Source of the DNA: Lineolata rhizophorae
Taxonomy: Eukaryota; Ascomycota; Dothideomycetes; Lineolatales; Lineolataceae
Length of the DNA stretch: 64,000 nucleotides
Direction of reading: 5' to 3'
NCBI GenBank assembly: GCA_010093515.1
Contig: MU001681.1
Coordinates: 571,566 to 635,565, forward strand
Shown here: piece by piece, positions 22,386-34,622 of the stretch
Layout: every line of letters starts with the position of its first letter
Position numbering within the stretch: the first letter of the stretch is position 1
The notes under the pieces: generated by a model
The model's database searches: none
Told to the model about the DNA's origin: nothing
Seen by the model: only the letters and a program-made list of their open reading frames with translations
Position numbers and translations under genes: made by a program

Positions 22386-25331
22386 ATGCCCGGCCGCCTG
22401 CCTGCCAAAGGCGAGCCGGTAGATGACGTTACAGTTGCAGCACAACAGGTACGTACGCTGACTAAACGCGGTGCGTCCCTCTGGTAGTTCCCATGTAAAT
22501 TGACAATTAGCCCCTGCAAGATCTCCATCTCTTCCTCTGATGCCGAGTATATCGATCAACTCGTGCCTGTGATTCGGGACGTGCGCAATCCGGACCGCGC
22601 TGCCCACCTGATTCATGCTCTGAACCAGATCTCGGCGGAGCGCGAGGCCAACATCGAGCGTGTCTGCAGCTCCAATCACCAGGAGTTCGTCACGTCCGTC
22701 AACCAACTCCTGCAGGTCCGCGAAGGAACAGTTTCCCTCACGGCAGAAATCTTAGGACTCAACCAGTCCATTCAGTCAAGCACAGAGAAGCTCGCCGCCC
22801 AGAAGAAGGCTCTCGTCGACTCCCGATTGGTGCGCCAAAACATAGACGAGACCGTCCAGGCTTTGAAGGCGTGTTTGGAAGTGTTGCGGCTTGCCAACCA
22901 AGTTCACGATCTTTTGTCTAGGAAGAATCACTATGCCGCCCTCCGTGCGCTGGACGAACTCCAAAACGTCCATCTTCGTGAGGTCACGCGGTACAAGATT
23001 GCCGAAATGATCGAGAAATCCGTGCCAGCGACCCAGAAGCTTATCGCTGAGGCTGTCATGACTGACTTGAATACGTGGTTGTATCGCATCAGGGAAGCAT
23101 CACAGTACTTGGGGGAGGTCGCATTCTATCATACCGAGATGCGGCGTTCGCGGCAACAGAAGAGGACTGAGGAAGATGAGATTTTCTCCAACTTTCGGCT
23201 CAATTCCGCCATTGAGCTGGTCGCAGACGAGATGGATGAGTTCGACATCCTCAACAACGACGAAACCGAACTTCAAGTGGACTTCTCTCCATTGTTCGAG
23301 TGCATGCACATCCATGAGACCCTAGGCCAAGGCGACCAGTTCCGCACCGATTTTGCTGCCACACGAAGACGGCAAAAAGAACTTTTGATGCCCACGTCCC
23401 TCAATCTTCGGGACGAGGATGGATCTGATCTCAGCAGTCTTCTCGAGAGTATAGCGGGCTTCGCAATCGTAGAGCGCGCGACCATGAGGAAGACGGACAA
23501 TTTCAGGGCCGCTGTAGATGTAAGATGGTTTCGTTTGCCGTTCTAATTTTGTATTCGTGCGACTGACGATTTCTTGGCAAGGTGGACGAGTTATGGGACT
23601 CAATGTGTCAAAATGCTATCACGCTCATATCGAATGCCCTGCACACCGTAGACAACGACGAGATTCTTCTGAAGATCAAGGGGAGAGTTTCTTTGTTCAT
23701 GCAAACCATGGAGGTAAGTCACCGGGCTGCCTCAATAGATGGCGCACACTAATTAAGTACTCTAGAGCTGGAATTATTCCGTTTCAACGTTTGATTCGCT
23801 TCTTCTGACACTATTTCAGAAGTACTCGCAGCTTCTGAAAAGGCGGTTCAGTGAAGACTTTCAAGAAGTACGTTGCTATCTAGTGCTTGTTGCTGTAGCT
23901 ATAAATCTTGCTGATGGCTTTGGAAGATTGTTTCGAGTGACGACTACATGCCCATGCCGATCGATAATATGGATGAGTACGATAAGGTTGTTCAGGTGAG
24001 CTGGTACTCGCCGGATAAGGACCGCAGCGAACTGAGGTAAGCCTCCTTAGGTCGCGCACGTGATGCACCAGCCTTATGTTCCCGCACATTAGATAATCGC
24101 TGACCAACCGCCTAGCTTTCCATCTGTTCTTCCATTCTCCCAGATGTACCCGCTTTGCTGCATCGACATTCGCAACTTTCTGAACCAAATCTACCTTTTC
24201 TCGGACGATCATTTTAGCCGTTCCACAGTGATTGACGAGACCTTGAGGAGTGTAAGTCTTTCCCTCTCGCTTGCTTCTTCTGTTATAGAATCTAATAGCG
24301 ATAATAGTCTCTTGACGAGCTCCTGTGCGAAAAAGTCTGCCAAAGCCTCGTCGACCGGCTTAGCTCCCAATATGCGGGACAAATCGTTCAGATTCTTACG
24401 AACCTGGAGCACTTCGAGACCGCATGTCTTGAGCTCCAAGACCTTCTATTCCAAGCACGCTCTTCTAGCTCTTCATCTGGGACCGTCACCCTCGATGCTA
24501 CGGAACAATTCCGCGCCGGTAAGAAAACAGCTGAAAAGCGTATTTTCGAGCTTGTGAACTCGAAGATAGACGATTTGATTGAGACTGCCGAATATGACTG
24601 GTAAGTACGGTATCGACCTAGAGCGGTATTCGTATGGTTGGTTCCTTTGACTAATGTCATGGTAATATTAGGACTACGAGGACGACGAGCAACCAGAAAA
24701 GCAGTTATATCGGAGAGCTTACTCAATATTTGGCAAGCATCGTCGGCTCCGTTCTTTTGGGTCTCCCAACAGAGATAAAGGAGCTTATTTACTTTGACGC
24801 GCTTTCCCACGCCGCGACCTCGATTTTGGTATGTCACAGACTTTTAGCAAATTTGTCGATGACAATTAGCTTTCGAATATTCTCACTTTATGGTTTACAT
24901 TTATGTGTTGCAAATCCGCTCGAACAACGTTGGCATCTAAGCTTAAAATCCGTGTTCTCGTACGAATATTGCTGACAATTGAGACTGCTCAGGCTCTCCC
25001 TTTGGATGATCGCGTCAAGAGCATCTCGCCAGCTGCAACACGCAACCTTGCCACGGACGTATCCCATTTGGCGGATTTTGTGGATTCTTTAAACAACCCG
25101 ATTCTGAAAGAGAATCTGGATGAACTCGTACAAACTGTCACGCTCATGCAGGCAGATAATCCGGAGGAGTTCTATGACGTCTCTCAGCGAAATAAGAAAT
25201 ACTCGAGAGTCGACCGTGAAAATGGTGCCATTCTACTTGAGAAGGTTCACGAGGGTAGCCAAGTGTTATCTCAGTCCTCTTCCACCAGAGGAATAGGGTT
25301 TTCTTCACGTTTCCTTCAGAAGAGTTCATGA
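22386..25331 (+). CDS. SEC15: Exocyst complex subunit Sec15
   Basis: Subunit of the octameric exocyst that tethers secretory vesicles to the plasma membrane. In yeast Sec15 binds the vesicle GTPase Sec4 and links to polarity proteins. Nine exons fit: 22386-22448, 22521-23519, 23582-23713, 23766-23867, 23927-24036, 24116-24251, 24308-24600, 24672-24828 and 24993-25331, giving 776 aa. Recognisable Sec15 segments are SSSDAEYIDQLVPVIRD, ILGLNQSIQSSTEKLAAQKK (coiled-coil N-terminal region), QMYPLCCIDIRNFLNQIYLFSDD across the middle of the protein, YAGQIVQILTNLEHFE, and the C-terminal domain with DFVDSLNNPILKENLDELVQTVTLM. Exon 2 begins at the AAG acceptor at 22520, not the nearer TAG at 22510, because only that choice keeps the frame. 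The last intron (164 bases) is the longest. The C-terminus is Ser-rich. Confidence 0.94.
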
Positions 25332-25801
25332 GATACCCCTCGAGCCACCGGTAGAGTGCTTGCTTATGATTAAATGGGGCGCAATTAGGTGTGATAATAG
25401 GACAGTAAGTCTAAATCGTCACCTTAACAACAAAATGTACGACTAGTCCATTTCAAATGTACAATATGTGATGGTGTGACGACAGTTATATTCTTTTCAA
25501 ATTTATTTGGGACAGCGGGACAAGTAAATGCAAAGTTAACGGCGGGTTATTTCTAGCCCAAAACGTCTCATGCTCATTTTTCTTCAGTCTAATATTCTGA
25601 CGATGGATCGATAGCCCGAGATGAGATGAGTTTTATTTGTGTGTGGTCGCTCAGGTAGACCGAAGTAGGAAATTCTAGAACAAAAATAGCAGGGCTGCCG
25701 TTTCACAAATGGAGATCTACAATCGATAGTGCGTCCCCATTCGATATTATAATTTATCCAAGTCTTACATCGGGCTATTTCGCCCGTCAGCTAATTCCGA
25801 C
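25332..25801. other. Convergent intergenic region
   Basis: About 470 bases of AT-rich sequence between convergent stop codons, presumably 3' UTRs. Nothing else was seen. Confidence 0.5.
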
Positions 25802-28156
25802 CTAACAGAGTTCAGGCAGCGGCACCATTGTCCTCTGCACATCTCGAACCATAGCCAAAAATGCCATCTTTTCCGCCTCCGACCTAAATTCTACCTTCAC
25901 ACCCATTACCCATTTTTTGTTGTCATTGGACTTCTTGCCATGCTGAGTAGCCCCGCTCACTGAATCCTTCCGCTGGAGGCCGCTGTTACTCCCATCAACT
26001 GGAATCTTCAGGCCTTTAATTTTGACCGTCCTGTCGCCTTCGTCTTTAACGCGGACCGGCGACACAGAAGAGTTGAGGTAAAAAGTAAGATAACCTTCGC
26101 GAAAGCGTGCGGAATAATGGACCATGGCAAGTACACCTGGGCTGTCTTCGTCTTCCCATAGACGTAGATTTTCCATTGCACATATCATTTCCTGATACGC
26201 TAGCACTCCCGAAAGTCCTTCGTGGATACGGTAAGTACCCTCTGTCTGGTACGATCCGAGGAGCTTTCGCCCCATCAATACGTTTTGAAATACGTTGGCA
26301 CCTAGTGTAATTGCGTGAGAAGAACATTTCTGGCAGCATGCGACATTGCTTACATACCAGATATATCATCAAAAACGTAGTTGACCCAGTTTGTTCGCGC
26401 TTCTTTTAAAGGAGGCGACCCATAGCGAACGTCGTGGAGCTTTATGTCTGTTTCGACAGTCACCGAGACCTTCTCGGGAGAGAAGTAAGAGGTATATGGC
26501 ACGATTTCTTGACCGTCAGGAACTATAAATGCGGTCAGCCTAGCCATGTTACTTCTACGTTGGAAAAGTAGGGTTCTTCACAGCACACATGATCCGTCAC
26601 ACTTCAAATATCTGTGGAGACCGCAGCCCGAGACTTACGCGTTGCCTGGAATCGCACAGTTCGATCATTGCTAAAAGCCCACGCGCTTGTCGTAAGAGTA
26701 ACCTTTTTTCCTGGGCCAGTCTCCCGCTTTCGGACGACACAAATCCGGCAATCTCTAGCGACCTCGACTACTTCAAACTCGCCCGGTCGATAGATTTCGT
26801 CGACTGGCAGAGTGTATTCAACCCGGATACCTCGTCTGCATGATCAACAAGTCAATGAAGACGTTCTAAAGATGGTTTAGACTGTGGGCTGACTTACCCA
26901 TCTGAAAGAATAGCGGCATTCCGGAACAAAGATTTCTCGAAGTCTTCCTGTTGGATGATTGTCGAGATTTCTTCCTGCTCAACCCCGCCGCGTATTGGTG
27001 ACACCGTTTCCTGCCAGCCGAGGGAACGAGAAGAGGTTTCCGGATCTGTAGGCAGTGCGGGTGGAGGGAGCGGAGGTAGCGAAAACGCGTGAGGCACCCG
27101 CGGCCGGTGAGGAAGGTCTTCGGACTTGCCCTGCACTGGAAGGCTTTGGTTTGTATCCTGAGGACTGTTCGAGTATTGGCTTGGCGTAACCCTGCTGAGC
27201 ATTGGCGATCTAGATAGGAGCGGGCTCGTCTGTGTACTCGACACGCTTGGCTCGGCACTCCCTGGGGTGGACGTGTAAGCCGGTGGGTTGCCGGGTCGTC
27301 GCTGCGCCGAGTATACCGACGAAGTCTCTGACGCAACAAGTTCTGGGGTCTCTAGAGGGGTCTGAGCGACGTAGGAGTTCTTTGCGGGTTGCAATGGGGA
27401 CGACGCTGGCGTATCTTCTTTTGAAGTGTCAAGGTCCAGAGCAGATATGTGGCTGAGCCTCTTGTCTTTCTGGGGACGCAATGTTGGCGTAGTACCCCCA
27501 GCAAATGTTACGGCAACCTGGTGGACTTCTTGAATCTTTCTGCCGAGTTCGCCCATCCCATGATCGTGGATGTCGTCGATCCCTTCAGCAAGAGGCTGAA
27601 CAATCTGCTCCAGCCGACCAAGAGATTTTCTGAAATCAATTAGCCCACTTTCTACTCCAGTTCTCTAAACATTGCCTCCCCACCGTTGCAAAGCCTGTCC
27701 CGTTAGAGCAATGGTACTCGAGTGCATGTGCAGCATGTGCCTTAGGTCATCGATGTTGCCGTCGTCCCTCGTCCAAATCATTGTCCGATACTCAGAAATC
27801 ACTAGATCACTCCACGACCGCTCAATGGAGAAACCCCCGGTGGTGCGGGTCTTTTTGATGATTTGATACTGCTCAACCAAGGATTCGAGATCTTTCAGGG
27901 TCCTCTCGCACGACAACAAGATGGTGGCCACGGCAGCCTTGGTGCGCTCGTCGGCGCGGGTGATGATACTGTCGTCGACATCGCCAAAGAGCGTCTCGGC
28001 GAGCAGCTTCAACGACTTGGCCAGTCCGTTGACTTCCTTTTCGACGTCGACAAACTCGGTTGGTGCGGACTTGCGTCCCGCAGTGAAGGCACGACCAATC
28101 TTCCACGCCACCTGGGAGAGCATCAAAATGTCGCCAATGGACGGGATGGTTGCCAT
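25802..28156 (-). CDS. Uncharacterised fungal protein with helical N-terminal domain and disordered middle
   Basis: I cannot name this gene. Exons on the minus strand, 28156-27684, 27629-26898, 26835-26639, 26522-26358 and 26301-25802, give 688 aa in one frame. Residues 1-200 are strongly helical (IGDILMLSQVAWKIGRAF, VEKEVNGLAKSLKLLAETLF, VATILLSCERTLKDLESLVEQY), resembling the N-terminal domains seen on many fungal STAND/NACHT-type proteins. No P-loop or repeat domain follows. Residues 200-400 are Pro/Ser-rich and probably disordered (LPPLPPPALPTDP). The C-terminal part, from EYTLPVDEIYRPGEFEVVEV through YTSYFSPEKVSV and LGSYQTEGTYRIHEGL to AYQEMICAMENLRLWED, looks like folded beta-rich domains; a PH-like fold is a guess. 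Exon 1 ends at a weak GTGGGG donor. Exon 4 uses the TAG at 26523 because the nearer acceptor breaks the frame. It diverges from HSH49. Confidence 0.72.
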
Positions 28157-30456
28157 GGCTGGCCCACCGCCCGACAAGGGCGCTGTCGTCAGCCGCGCTC
28201 TCGCGCCGGAAACTGGAGGCACCTAACTAGATCCGAAGGAAGAAGGCACCGAGATTGTGATGGGAGCGCAATGAAGTCGTGAAACACTTGCCTCGGCTCC
28301 TGGGGCTTTCGCGGTCGTGGGCTTCAGGTCGTCTCGCCCCTCGCAGAAAGCAGCCGTGTATCAAGTCGAGGGAGACATTGCGGCGCGAGGCAGGTATGTG
28401 CTCGCAGGCGGGACGAAAGCCCTCAGGCCTCGCTCGGCGTCACGAGATACGCGGCGCCGAGCTCGAGCATCGATGCCTCGGACCCCGGCAGCCGGCGGCA
28501 GAGGCGGCGCAGGCTCGTTCATCGGCGTCGCTCGAGGCCGCTCGAAGCAGCGTCCATTGGCGTGCGGCAGGTTCGCAGGCCGTCGCGTCTCTGCCGCGGC
28601 CACTCGGCCGCACGTGGGGGCAGCGGTTGGCTGGCCCGGCCCGCGTGGGCGGCCGGAGCCTTGGTCCCAAGCCCCAGGACGCCGCGCCCCCGGCACCGCG
28701 CAGCGTCTTCGCTGCTCAGGCGCGTGCTCCGGACCTCGTACCGACCCCCCGGACAGCTACGCAAGCGACGGTGCGAGCAATTGGTCCTTTTGCTTTTGGG
28801 CCTCGTTCCTTGGCTGGCCTTTTCGACCTGCTCTTGTCCGATGGACGCCTTCAGCTCTGTCAAAGAACGCCTTTCCGGGGCGAGATCCCGAGCTGTGGCT
28901 GAAACCCAACATCAACGCCGTGGGTCCGGTTGCCTAGAGGGAATCACGAGCGAAGGAGCCTTCTTTGTGTTTGATGGCCGTTCGACAAGAGCCTCCGAGT
29001 GAAATGGAAAAAGAAACATTCAATTGCAGGGGCTACTTGAAGTACGGGAGAGTAAATTCTCGAATCCGCGGACTTTTCTTGTGCCCTTGAACACACATCG
29101 TGGAATTATGGAAATGCGGCTTAGCCCTAGGTATCCCCGAGCAGCAGATCCAAGAAATCAAGCTGGAAAGAAAATCTCGACGCTGAGGCGCTGAGGTTCG
29201 GAAAGATGTCATATGCACCGTAGTAACATACACACATCCGTAGAACCTAAGGAGGGACCCATTTCAGTGCTCGTCCACCCGAGATGGAAGAGCTATCGGC
29301 TTTCATAACCTGTTGAGGCCCGCTCGATTGTCATGGATGATGCCATTCGCGGCTCTAGTCAAAGGCAGCTGGGAAGCAAAAGATACTTGTTATGCTCGAA
29401 ACCTCGTGTACACGTGTAGGCCCACGAGGATTCAACGTTAGCAAAAGGAGATTAATTTGATGCCTAAGCGCAATGTTATACACCAATGCCGTGCCCACCC
29501 ATCCTCCTCAGATGGTGTTGACACCCGACTCGTCTTATTGGAAGTCCCTAGCATGTGCCTTGTCGACGCCGAGGCACGCACAAATCCGTGATAATATCGT
29601 ACAACCTGCGCTGAAATGGCAGTGTTTGGACCCCTCCGTCATCCCATCTCCCATGCATGACCAATCTATGCCAGCGGCGAAAGCAGTCTGTTCGGATCAG
29701 CATCGTAATTGACGAGGGGCCTGGCGCGGAGCGGCTTCAATGGGACACTGACCGGATGAGCGATGGGCGGGGCGTGCTTTGACTCCATCCTGGGAGATGG
29801 TTAGCTTTCCTGCAATACTGGTTGGATTACGCGAGTGTGGTGGTCCATACCAAGATATAGGATCAGAGGTAGATATCCACTGAACAGCATGAGCTAACGA
29901 GCAACTACATGTTAGGGAGAGCTGATCGTACTAGTGGATTGCAATGCGGGAGACGTCGATGACGCGAGTGATTCGCTCCTGTGAAGGGCGTGAGCTATGC
30001 ACAACGGGAGCTGGGGCGGCAGATTCGGTCGACTGACTTTGGATTCCTCTGAAAGCTGCATGGCTGTGTCGATGATAACGCAATTGGTAATAGGAGGGCA
30101 ACGAATACGGCGACTTGTGATGTTGGTCGGGTGGCGGAGAGTGAAGGAGTGTGCCGGTATGAATCTTGAGTCTTCAGATCGGGAACTCTGAAATTTGGGC
30201 GCGCCAGGAGCAAAACCTGGGCGGGGCCCGGGTTCAGATCACGTGCGTGAACTCAGAAAGCGTCTTCCAAGTACGGATCACGTGCGCGCTCTGGGGTGTT
30301 TACATAGCCACTCAGTGCGCCACTTCGCCTAAACTTTCTTCTTCCAACGCGACGCGTCCGAGGCAATTCTCATCGCCAGCGTCACCGCCACGCAGATCTT
30401 GAATTGCTTCACGCGCCTCCCGAACTGCGACGTCCGCGTCGGGTGCTTTTGCAAAA
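28157..30456. other. Long divergent promoter region, GC-rich then mixed
   Basis: About 2.3 kb between divergent starts. The part at 28280-28900 is GC-rich and open in several frames on both strands (up to about 205 codons), which reflects composition rather than coding. The part at 29000-30400 is ordinary sequence with no motif. A direct match to cgatcacgtgcg-type E-box sequence (CACGTG) occurs near 30239 and 30278, possibly promoter elements of HSH49. Confidence 0.5.
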
Positions 30457-31685
30457 ATGTCATACGGTGTCAATTACCGTCACTGGTGAGTTCTAACCCC
30501 CGTTTCGCCTCGCGTCCTACCTGGTCGAGAACAATACAAGCTGCTAATAGTGACGATGTTCCGGATCCACCTAGGTCCCAGGACCGCGAGGCAACATGCT
30601 ATGTCGGCGGCCTTGACGAGCGCATGACCGATGCTCTTCTCTGGGAGCTCATGGTCCAGGTCGGCCGCGTCGAGTCCGTCCACTTGCCCAAGGACCGTGT
30701 CACGGGCAACCATTCCGGCTTTGGTTTCGTCGAGTTCAAGACCGAGATGGACGCCGACTACGCGGCTAAGGTCATGAATGGCGTCCGTCTGTTCGGCAAG
30801 CCCATCCGCGTCAACAAAGCATCGGCCGACAAGCAAAAGACGATCGACATCGGCGCGAACCTCTACATCGGCAACTTGGACGCCGGTGTTGACGAGAAGA
30901 TGCTCTACGACATCTTCAGCCGCTTCGGCACCTTGGTCACTCCCCCAAAGGTACGTTACCTTTTGCTCCAGATCTATTCATGAAAAGACTTACAGCTGAC
31001 ACCGACTTCTTCTCAGATCGCTCGCGACGATCATAACATATCCAAGGGCTACGGCTTTGTTTCCTTCTCCGATTTTGATGCGTCTGACGATGCCCTCAAC
31101 AACATGAATGGGCAGTTTGTTATGAACCGCGAAGTGTCTGTCCAGTACGCCTTCAAGAACAACGACCGCAAAGAGCGCCATGGCGATGCTGCGGAGCGAA
31201 TGCTCGCCGCTAATGCACGCAAGAACAACGTCGCGCCGGCCCCTCAACCTCTCCCGCCGCAGTTCTACGGCGGCAACACACCGTCTGGTCCCGCCGCCAT
31301 GGCCGGGGGCGAGGCTCATGGTGGCCCTCGTCCGTCGGGGCCCATGCCCGGCTACGGCAACCCCGGCGCTGCCCCTTCCACAGGCTTCACCCCTCCCGTC
31401 CCAGCCAGCGGCCCTCACTCGCGCCCCTCGTCGGCGGCGCCCCTTCCCCCCCCTCCCACCGGCCTACCGTCGCGCCCCCCCCCCTCCCAGGCTGGTTATG
31501 GTGGCCCCGCCGGCTTCATACCGGCAAACTATAACGGCCCCGCTCCTGGTGGCTCCCCGGCCGGCTTTGCCCCGCCGCCGCCTGGCTTCCCGGCTGCAGG
31601 TGGACAGCCCGGCCAGGGCGCCGCTCCGCCCGCGGGAATGCCTCCCGGCTTCCAGGCTCCGCCTGGATATGGTGGTCGCCGCTAA
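30457..31685 (+). CDS. HSH49: Splicing factor 3b subunit 4 (SF3B4/Hsh49)
   Basis: U2 snRNP component of the SF3b complex. It contacts pre-mRNA near the branch point and binds SF3B2/Cus1 through its first RRM. Exons are 30457-30485, 30575-30950 and 31017-31685, giving 357 aa. Two RRMs are clear: ATCYVGGLDERMTDALLWEL with the RNP1 GFGFVEF (residues ~13-90), and ANLYIGNLDAGVDEKMLYDIF with GYGFVSF (~100-180). A Pro/Gly-rich tail follows (PPPPTGLPSRPPP, ending GYGGRR), as in animal and fungal orthologues. Exon 2 could start 33 bases earlier at the TAG at 30550, also in frame. The chosen acceptor gives HWSQDREATCYVGG, which matches orthologues better. The tail is longer than in yeast Hsh49 (213 aa), as usual in filamentous fungi. 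Confidence 0.95.
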
Positions 31686-32842
31686 GGCGCCACCTGCATG
31701 GCCAAACCAGCATTTCTCCGGCGTGGCAATTTTCCTTTCGTGTCTGGACTGGGTCGGAGTCGGCGCTAGGAAGCAAGGATACCACTGGGTCTTGCAGTTT
31801 TAGGTTTCTTTGGGGTAGCTTTTTTCTCCTTTCAGTCACGGCAAGGCAAATGGAAGATTTTAAATGCTGCTTACGCGGCGCTTTTATATCATGGAGTTCA
31901 ACATACTGTTTGTGATGATTTATGGAAGGTTCTATCGTGAGGCCCTATTCAAGGTGGCAATGTCACCTGCTATCGAGCCATATCCTTCGATTCAAGTATG
32001 ACACAAAGCTAGGTAATGATGCTATCTAATACTCGTATCTTCATGCTGGAGGTATGAATTAGGAACTATAGTTTGCTCTTTTTAAATCAATCGAACTTCT
32101 GCGAAGAAAGCCTAAGAATCGTGTTTCCGAGCAGTTGGAAATGTTACTACATTATGCGTTGCTTCTTGTTTGTATGCATAGATTGACTTTGCAGAGACAT
32201 GCAGTCTAGGTTTGCGTCTTGATGGATCACTTATGTTGTACAGACTTGTACCTGCTTTGTACCTTTTCAGCTTGCACCTTTTCATCGGAGCATGAAGTTA
32301 TCGTTGAAAATATGCAAACTAGTAGTACAACTTGGTTTATGTATATGTGTAAAATGCATATGGATGAACAATGTTGAACCAACGACTTAGGCAAGTATAT
32401 TGTGAAGAGAATGTGCTTTCCTAGACAAAGCTGCGGATAGTAGTACTTCATTCGGTTGGTCTTTTTTTTGGACGGGATTTAAAAAGTGAGGCGTAGCCCA
32501 GGCATACGTAACAAGTTGGACACATCTAAGGATTTTACAGGCGCGCAAGAACAGATGCACCTAAAAGGTGTCTAGTGCATACGTGAATGAAGAGCGAGGC
32601 GTAACAGCCATCTCATGGCGAGTATGCCACTAATAATTACAGAGCATAATCCAGACAAATGAAACTTCGTTGAAGCAACAAGATCGAATCCCGAACTCCA
32701 CCCGATCGCCCAGAAATACGCTTCGGCGAAAGAAAAATCGGAGATAATCTCCTATATCCTAGTACAACTAAACACCGTGATCTCCTGCCCTAATCCCTCC
32801 AAACAACCGACCTTCCAAGCTCACATGCGAACCTGTCCACTT
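31686..32842. other. Convergent intergenic region, AT-rich
   Basis: About 1.15 kb between convergent stop codons, AT-rich at 31850-32760. It has no supported gene; the 74-codon minus-strand frame near 32300 has no motif. Confidence 0.5.
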
Positions 32843-33290
32843 TCACGAAAAGGAGACGAACTTGGGGTCCCTCGGCCTGCCATCTGGCCCGATGTTATTC
32901 CTGGCGAAGCGCTGCTCGGTGTACATGCGACGGGCCTCGTCGAAGCCGACCTTGCGGCTCTGCATGATCTTCTGGACCTCGCGTTTGCCGCGGTCGTCGA
33001 GGCCCTGGCGAGAGTCGCCAGACTCGACATTAGCGCTCAGGTCAAAAGCCGACGACGAGAGGCCGGCGTCCATGTCGCCGCGGAAGCTGGACGGGAGGCG
33101 CTGGTAGACGTAGCCGAGGTTGGGGACCGGGATGTGCGGGAGCCAACGGTTGCGGGTGAAGAAAAGGGCTGTGCGCGGTAGAGGTTAGCGGTAAGTTCCT
33201 TGCGTGCAACTTCCCTCGGAGGGCAGGGCGCATACCAGTCGCAAAGACAAGGACGACGAGGAATATAGAGTAGAGCGTATAGCGGCCCAT
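32843..33290 (-). CDS. UPF0357 family small membrane protein (YCL012C-like)
   Basis: Short conserved fungal protein of unknown function. Two exons on the minus strand, 33290-33236 and 33168-32843, give 126 aa. The first 23 residues (YTLYSIFLVVLVFATALFF) form a hydrophobic signal-anchor helix. The rest is soluble, with the family pattern FRGDMDAGLSSSAFDL, then SRQGLDDRGKREVQKIMQ, and VGFDEARRMYTEQRFARNNIGPDGRPRDPKFVSF at the end. The length and the DDR..EVQKIM..FDEAR pattern fit UPF0357. Because the start codon exon is short, single-exon searches would miss the N-terminal helix. It diverges from the eL28 gene over about 615 bases. The function cannot be inferred beyond probable membrane anchoring. 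Confidence 0.8.
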
Positions 33291-33905
33291 GGCGAACGTA
33301 GTGAGGCGCAGATGGGCGTGGTGACGACGGTTAGAGTCGTAAGGGCAGATGACGCCGGACGACAATGAACGATACAAAGGAAAGACGACGAGTTCGCTTG
33401 GGGTATTAGCGAGGCGTGTACGACACTGCGCGACGGATGGCCGAGCAGCAAGGAGCGCTGCTGAAGCTAGAGGTTTCGGGAGGCGCGGCTATCATGGCGT
33501 GACGGGATGGGGTGGGGGGTGCCCGGCGTCGCGCGGAGCAAAGGCGCAGCACAGCCACCAGCCGGGCTTCGTCATTCGGCCCGGGGCCGCCCGCGGGAAG
33601 GCGAGACGTCGGCACGGCATTCAGCGCGTCGTAGAATATTTTATTTTCTGCAGCTTCTAGAGTCCCAAACGCCCTATCCGTGCAGTTTTGAATGTTTGCT
33701 CCCTAGGTATGTCGTAGACCGGGCCGCAGCCACGGGCACGCCCGTTGAACAGCAGGCCGGAGAGTCGCCAAAAGCCGCGGGAACTAGCCGCATGGGGCAG
33801 CGGTAGCGAATTGCCGCACTCACTCCCACTGTCGCCGCTTCATTCCCGCAGCCACCGGGCGCACCCTCAGACCTCCTTCTGCCACGGCCAGCCCTTCCTG
33901 TCGCC
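33291..33905. other. Divergent promoter region, UPF0357 gene / eL28
   Basis: About 615 bases between divergent starts, GC-rich at 33470-33630. No gene is supported. Confidence 0.5.
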
Positions 33906-34622
33906 ATGGCTTCCAACATTTCTCAGGATCTGATATGGGAGGTGACACGTGAGTCCTCCCGCTGCCCCGCCAGGATCTCTGCATTCGCATCCGGCTCCGC
34001 CGTTGCTAACGCGCAATCGCACAACTCGCAGGCGGCTACAATGCCATGATGGTCAAGCGCAAGCAGGCGGGCGGCGTCCAGTTCTCTAGGGACCCGCTCA
34101 ACCTGCGCAATGTGCATTCACGCAAGCAGGCCGGCTTCGTCAATGACAAGGCCATTGGAATCCAACCCGGCGAGAAGGGCGGCGTCAAGTTCATGACCAA
34201 GAAAGCGGGCAAGGCCAACAAGCCGGCGTCGTCTCTGCAGACCACCACCTTGGGTTCTAGCACCTCGACCCGCAAGTGAGCATTCCCGCCTCTTGCCCTC
34301 TTCTTTTGCCCTTTTATTTTCCTTCGCCCACAGACTTCATCCTATTCGGCATGGATTTGAAAATTGGGAGAGGAATTGTCCGCGTAAAGCAACTTTGAGA
34401 ATTGAACAATGCTAATATGCCCATTCTTTCTCCACGCTTCTCAGGACCTATCGCTCTATCGTCAACTCCACCGCCAAGCACAACTACCGCCCGGACCTCC
34501 GCGCCGATGCCGTCGCCCGCGCCTCTGCTATTCGCAAGACCCAGAAGCCCGTCAAGCCCGACCCGCCGTCGAAGCCGCGTGGTGCCAGGGCCAGGAAGGC
34601 GACTGAGAGCGAGTCTTCTTAA
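33906..34622 (+). CDS. RPL28: 60S ribosomal protein eL28
   Basis: Large-subunit cytosolic ribosomal protein of the eL28 family, which is absent from S. cerevisiae (whose RPL28 is a different protein, uL15). Exons are 33906-33948, 34032-34275 and 34445-34622, giving 154 aa. Family marks are DLIWEVTRGYNAMMVKRK, FSRDPLNLRNVHSRKQAGFVNDKAIGI, TKKAGKANKPASS and KTYRSIVNSTAKHNYRPDLRADAVARASAI, followed by a basic tail. The first exon is 43 bases and splits the VTRG motif, a typical intron position near the start of ribosomal protein genes. The second intron is 169 bases. Base composition and codon use are C-rich at third positions, as expected for a highly expressed gene. Confidence 0.96.

Noticed and set aside
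28279-28937. Overlapping frames of about 205 codons between the 688-aa gene and HSH49
   Set aside because: Several frames on both strands are open at once because the DNA is GC-rich; translations lack any recognisable pattern.
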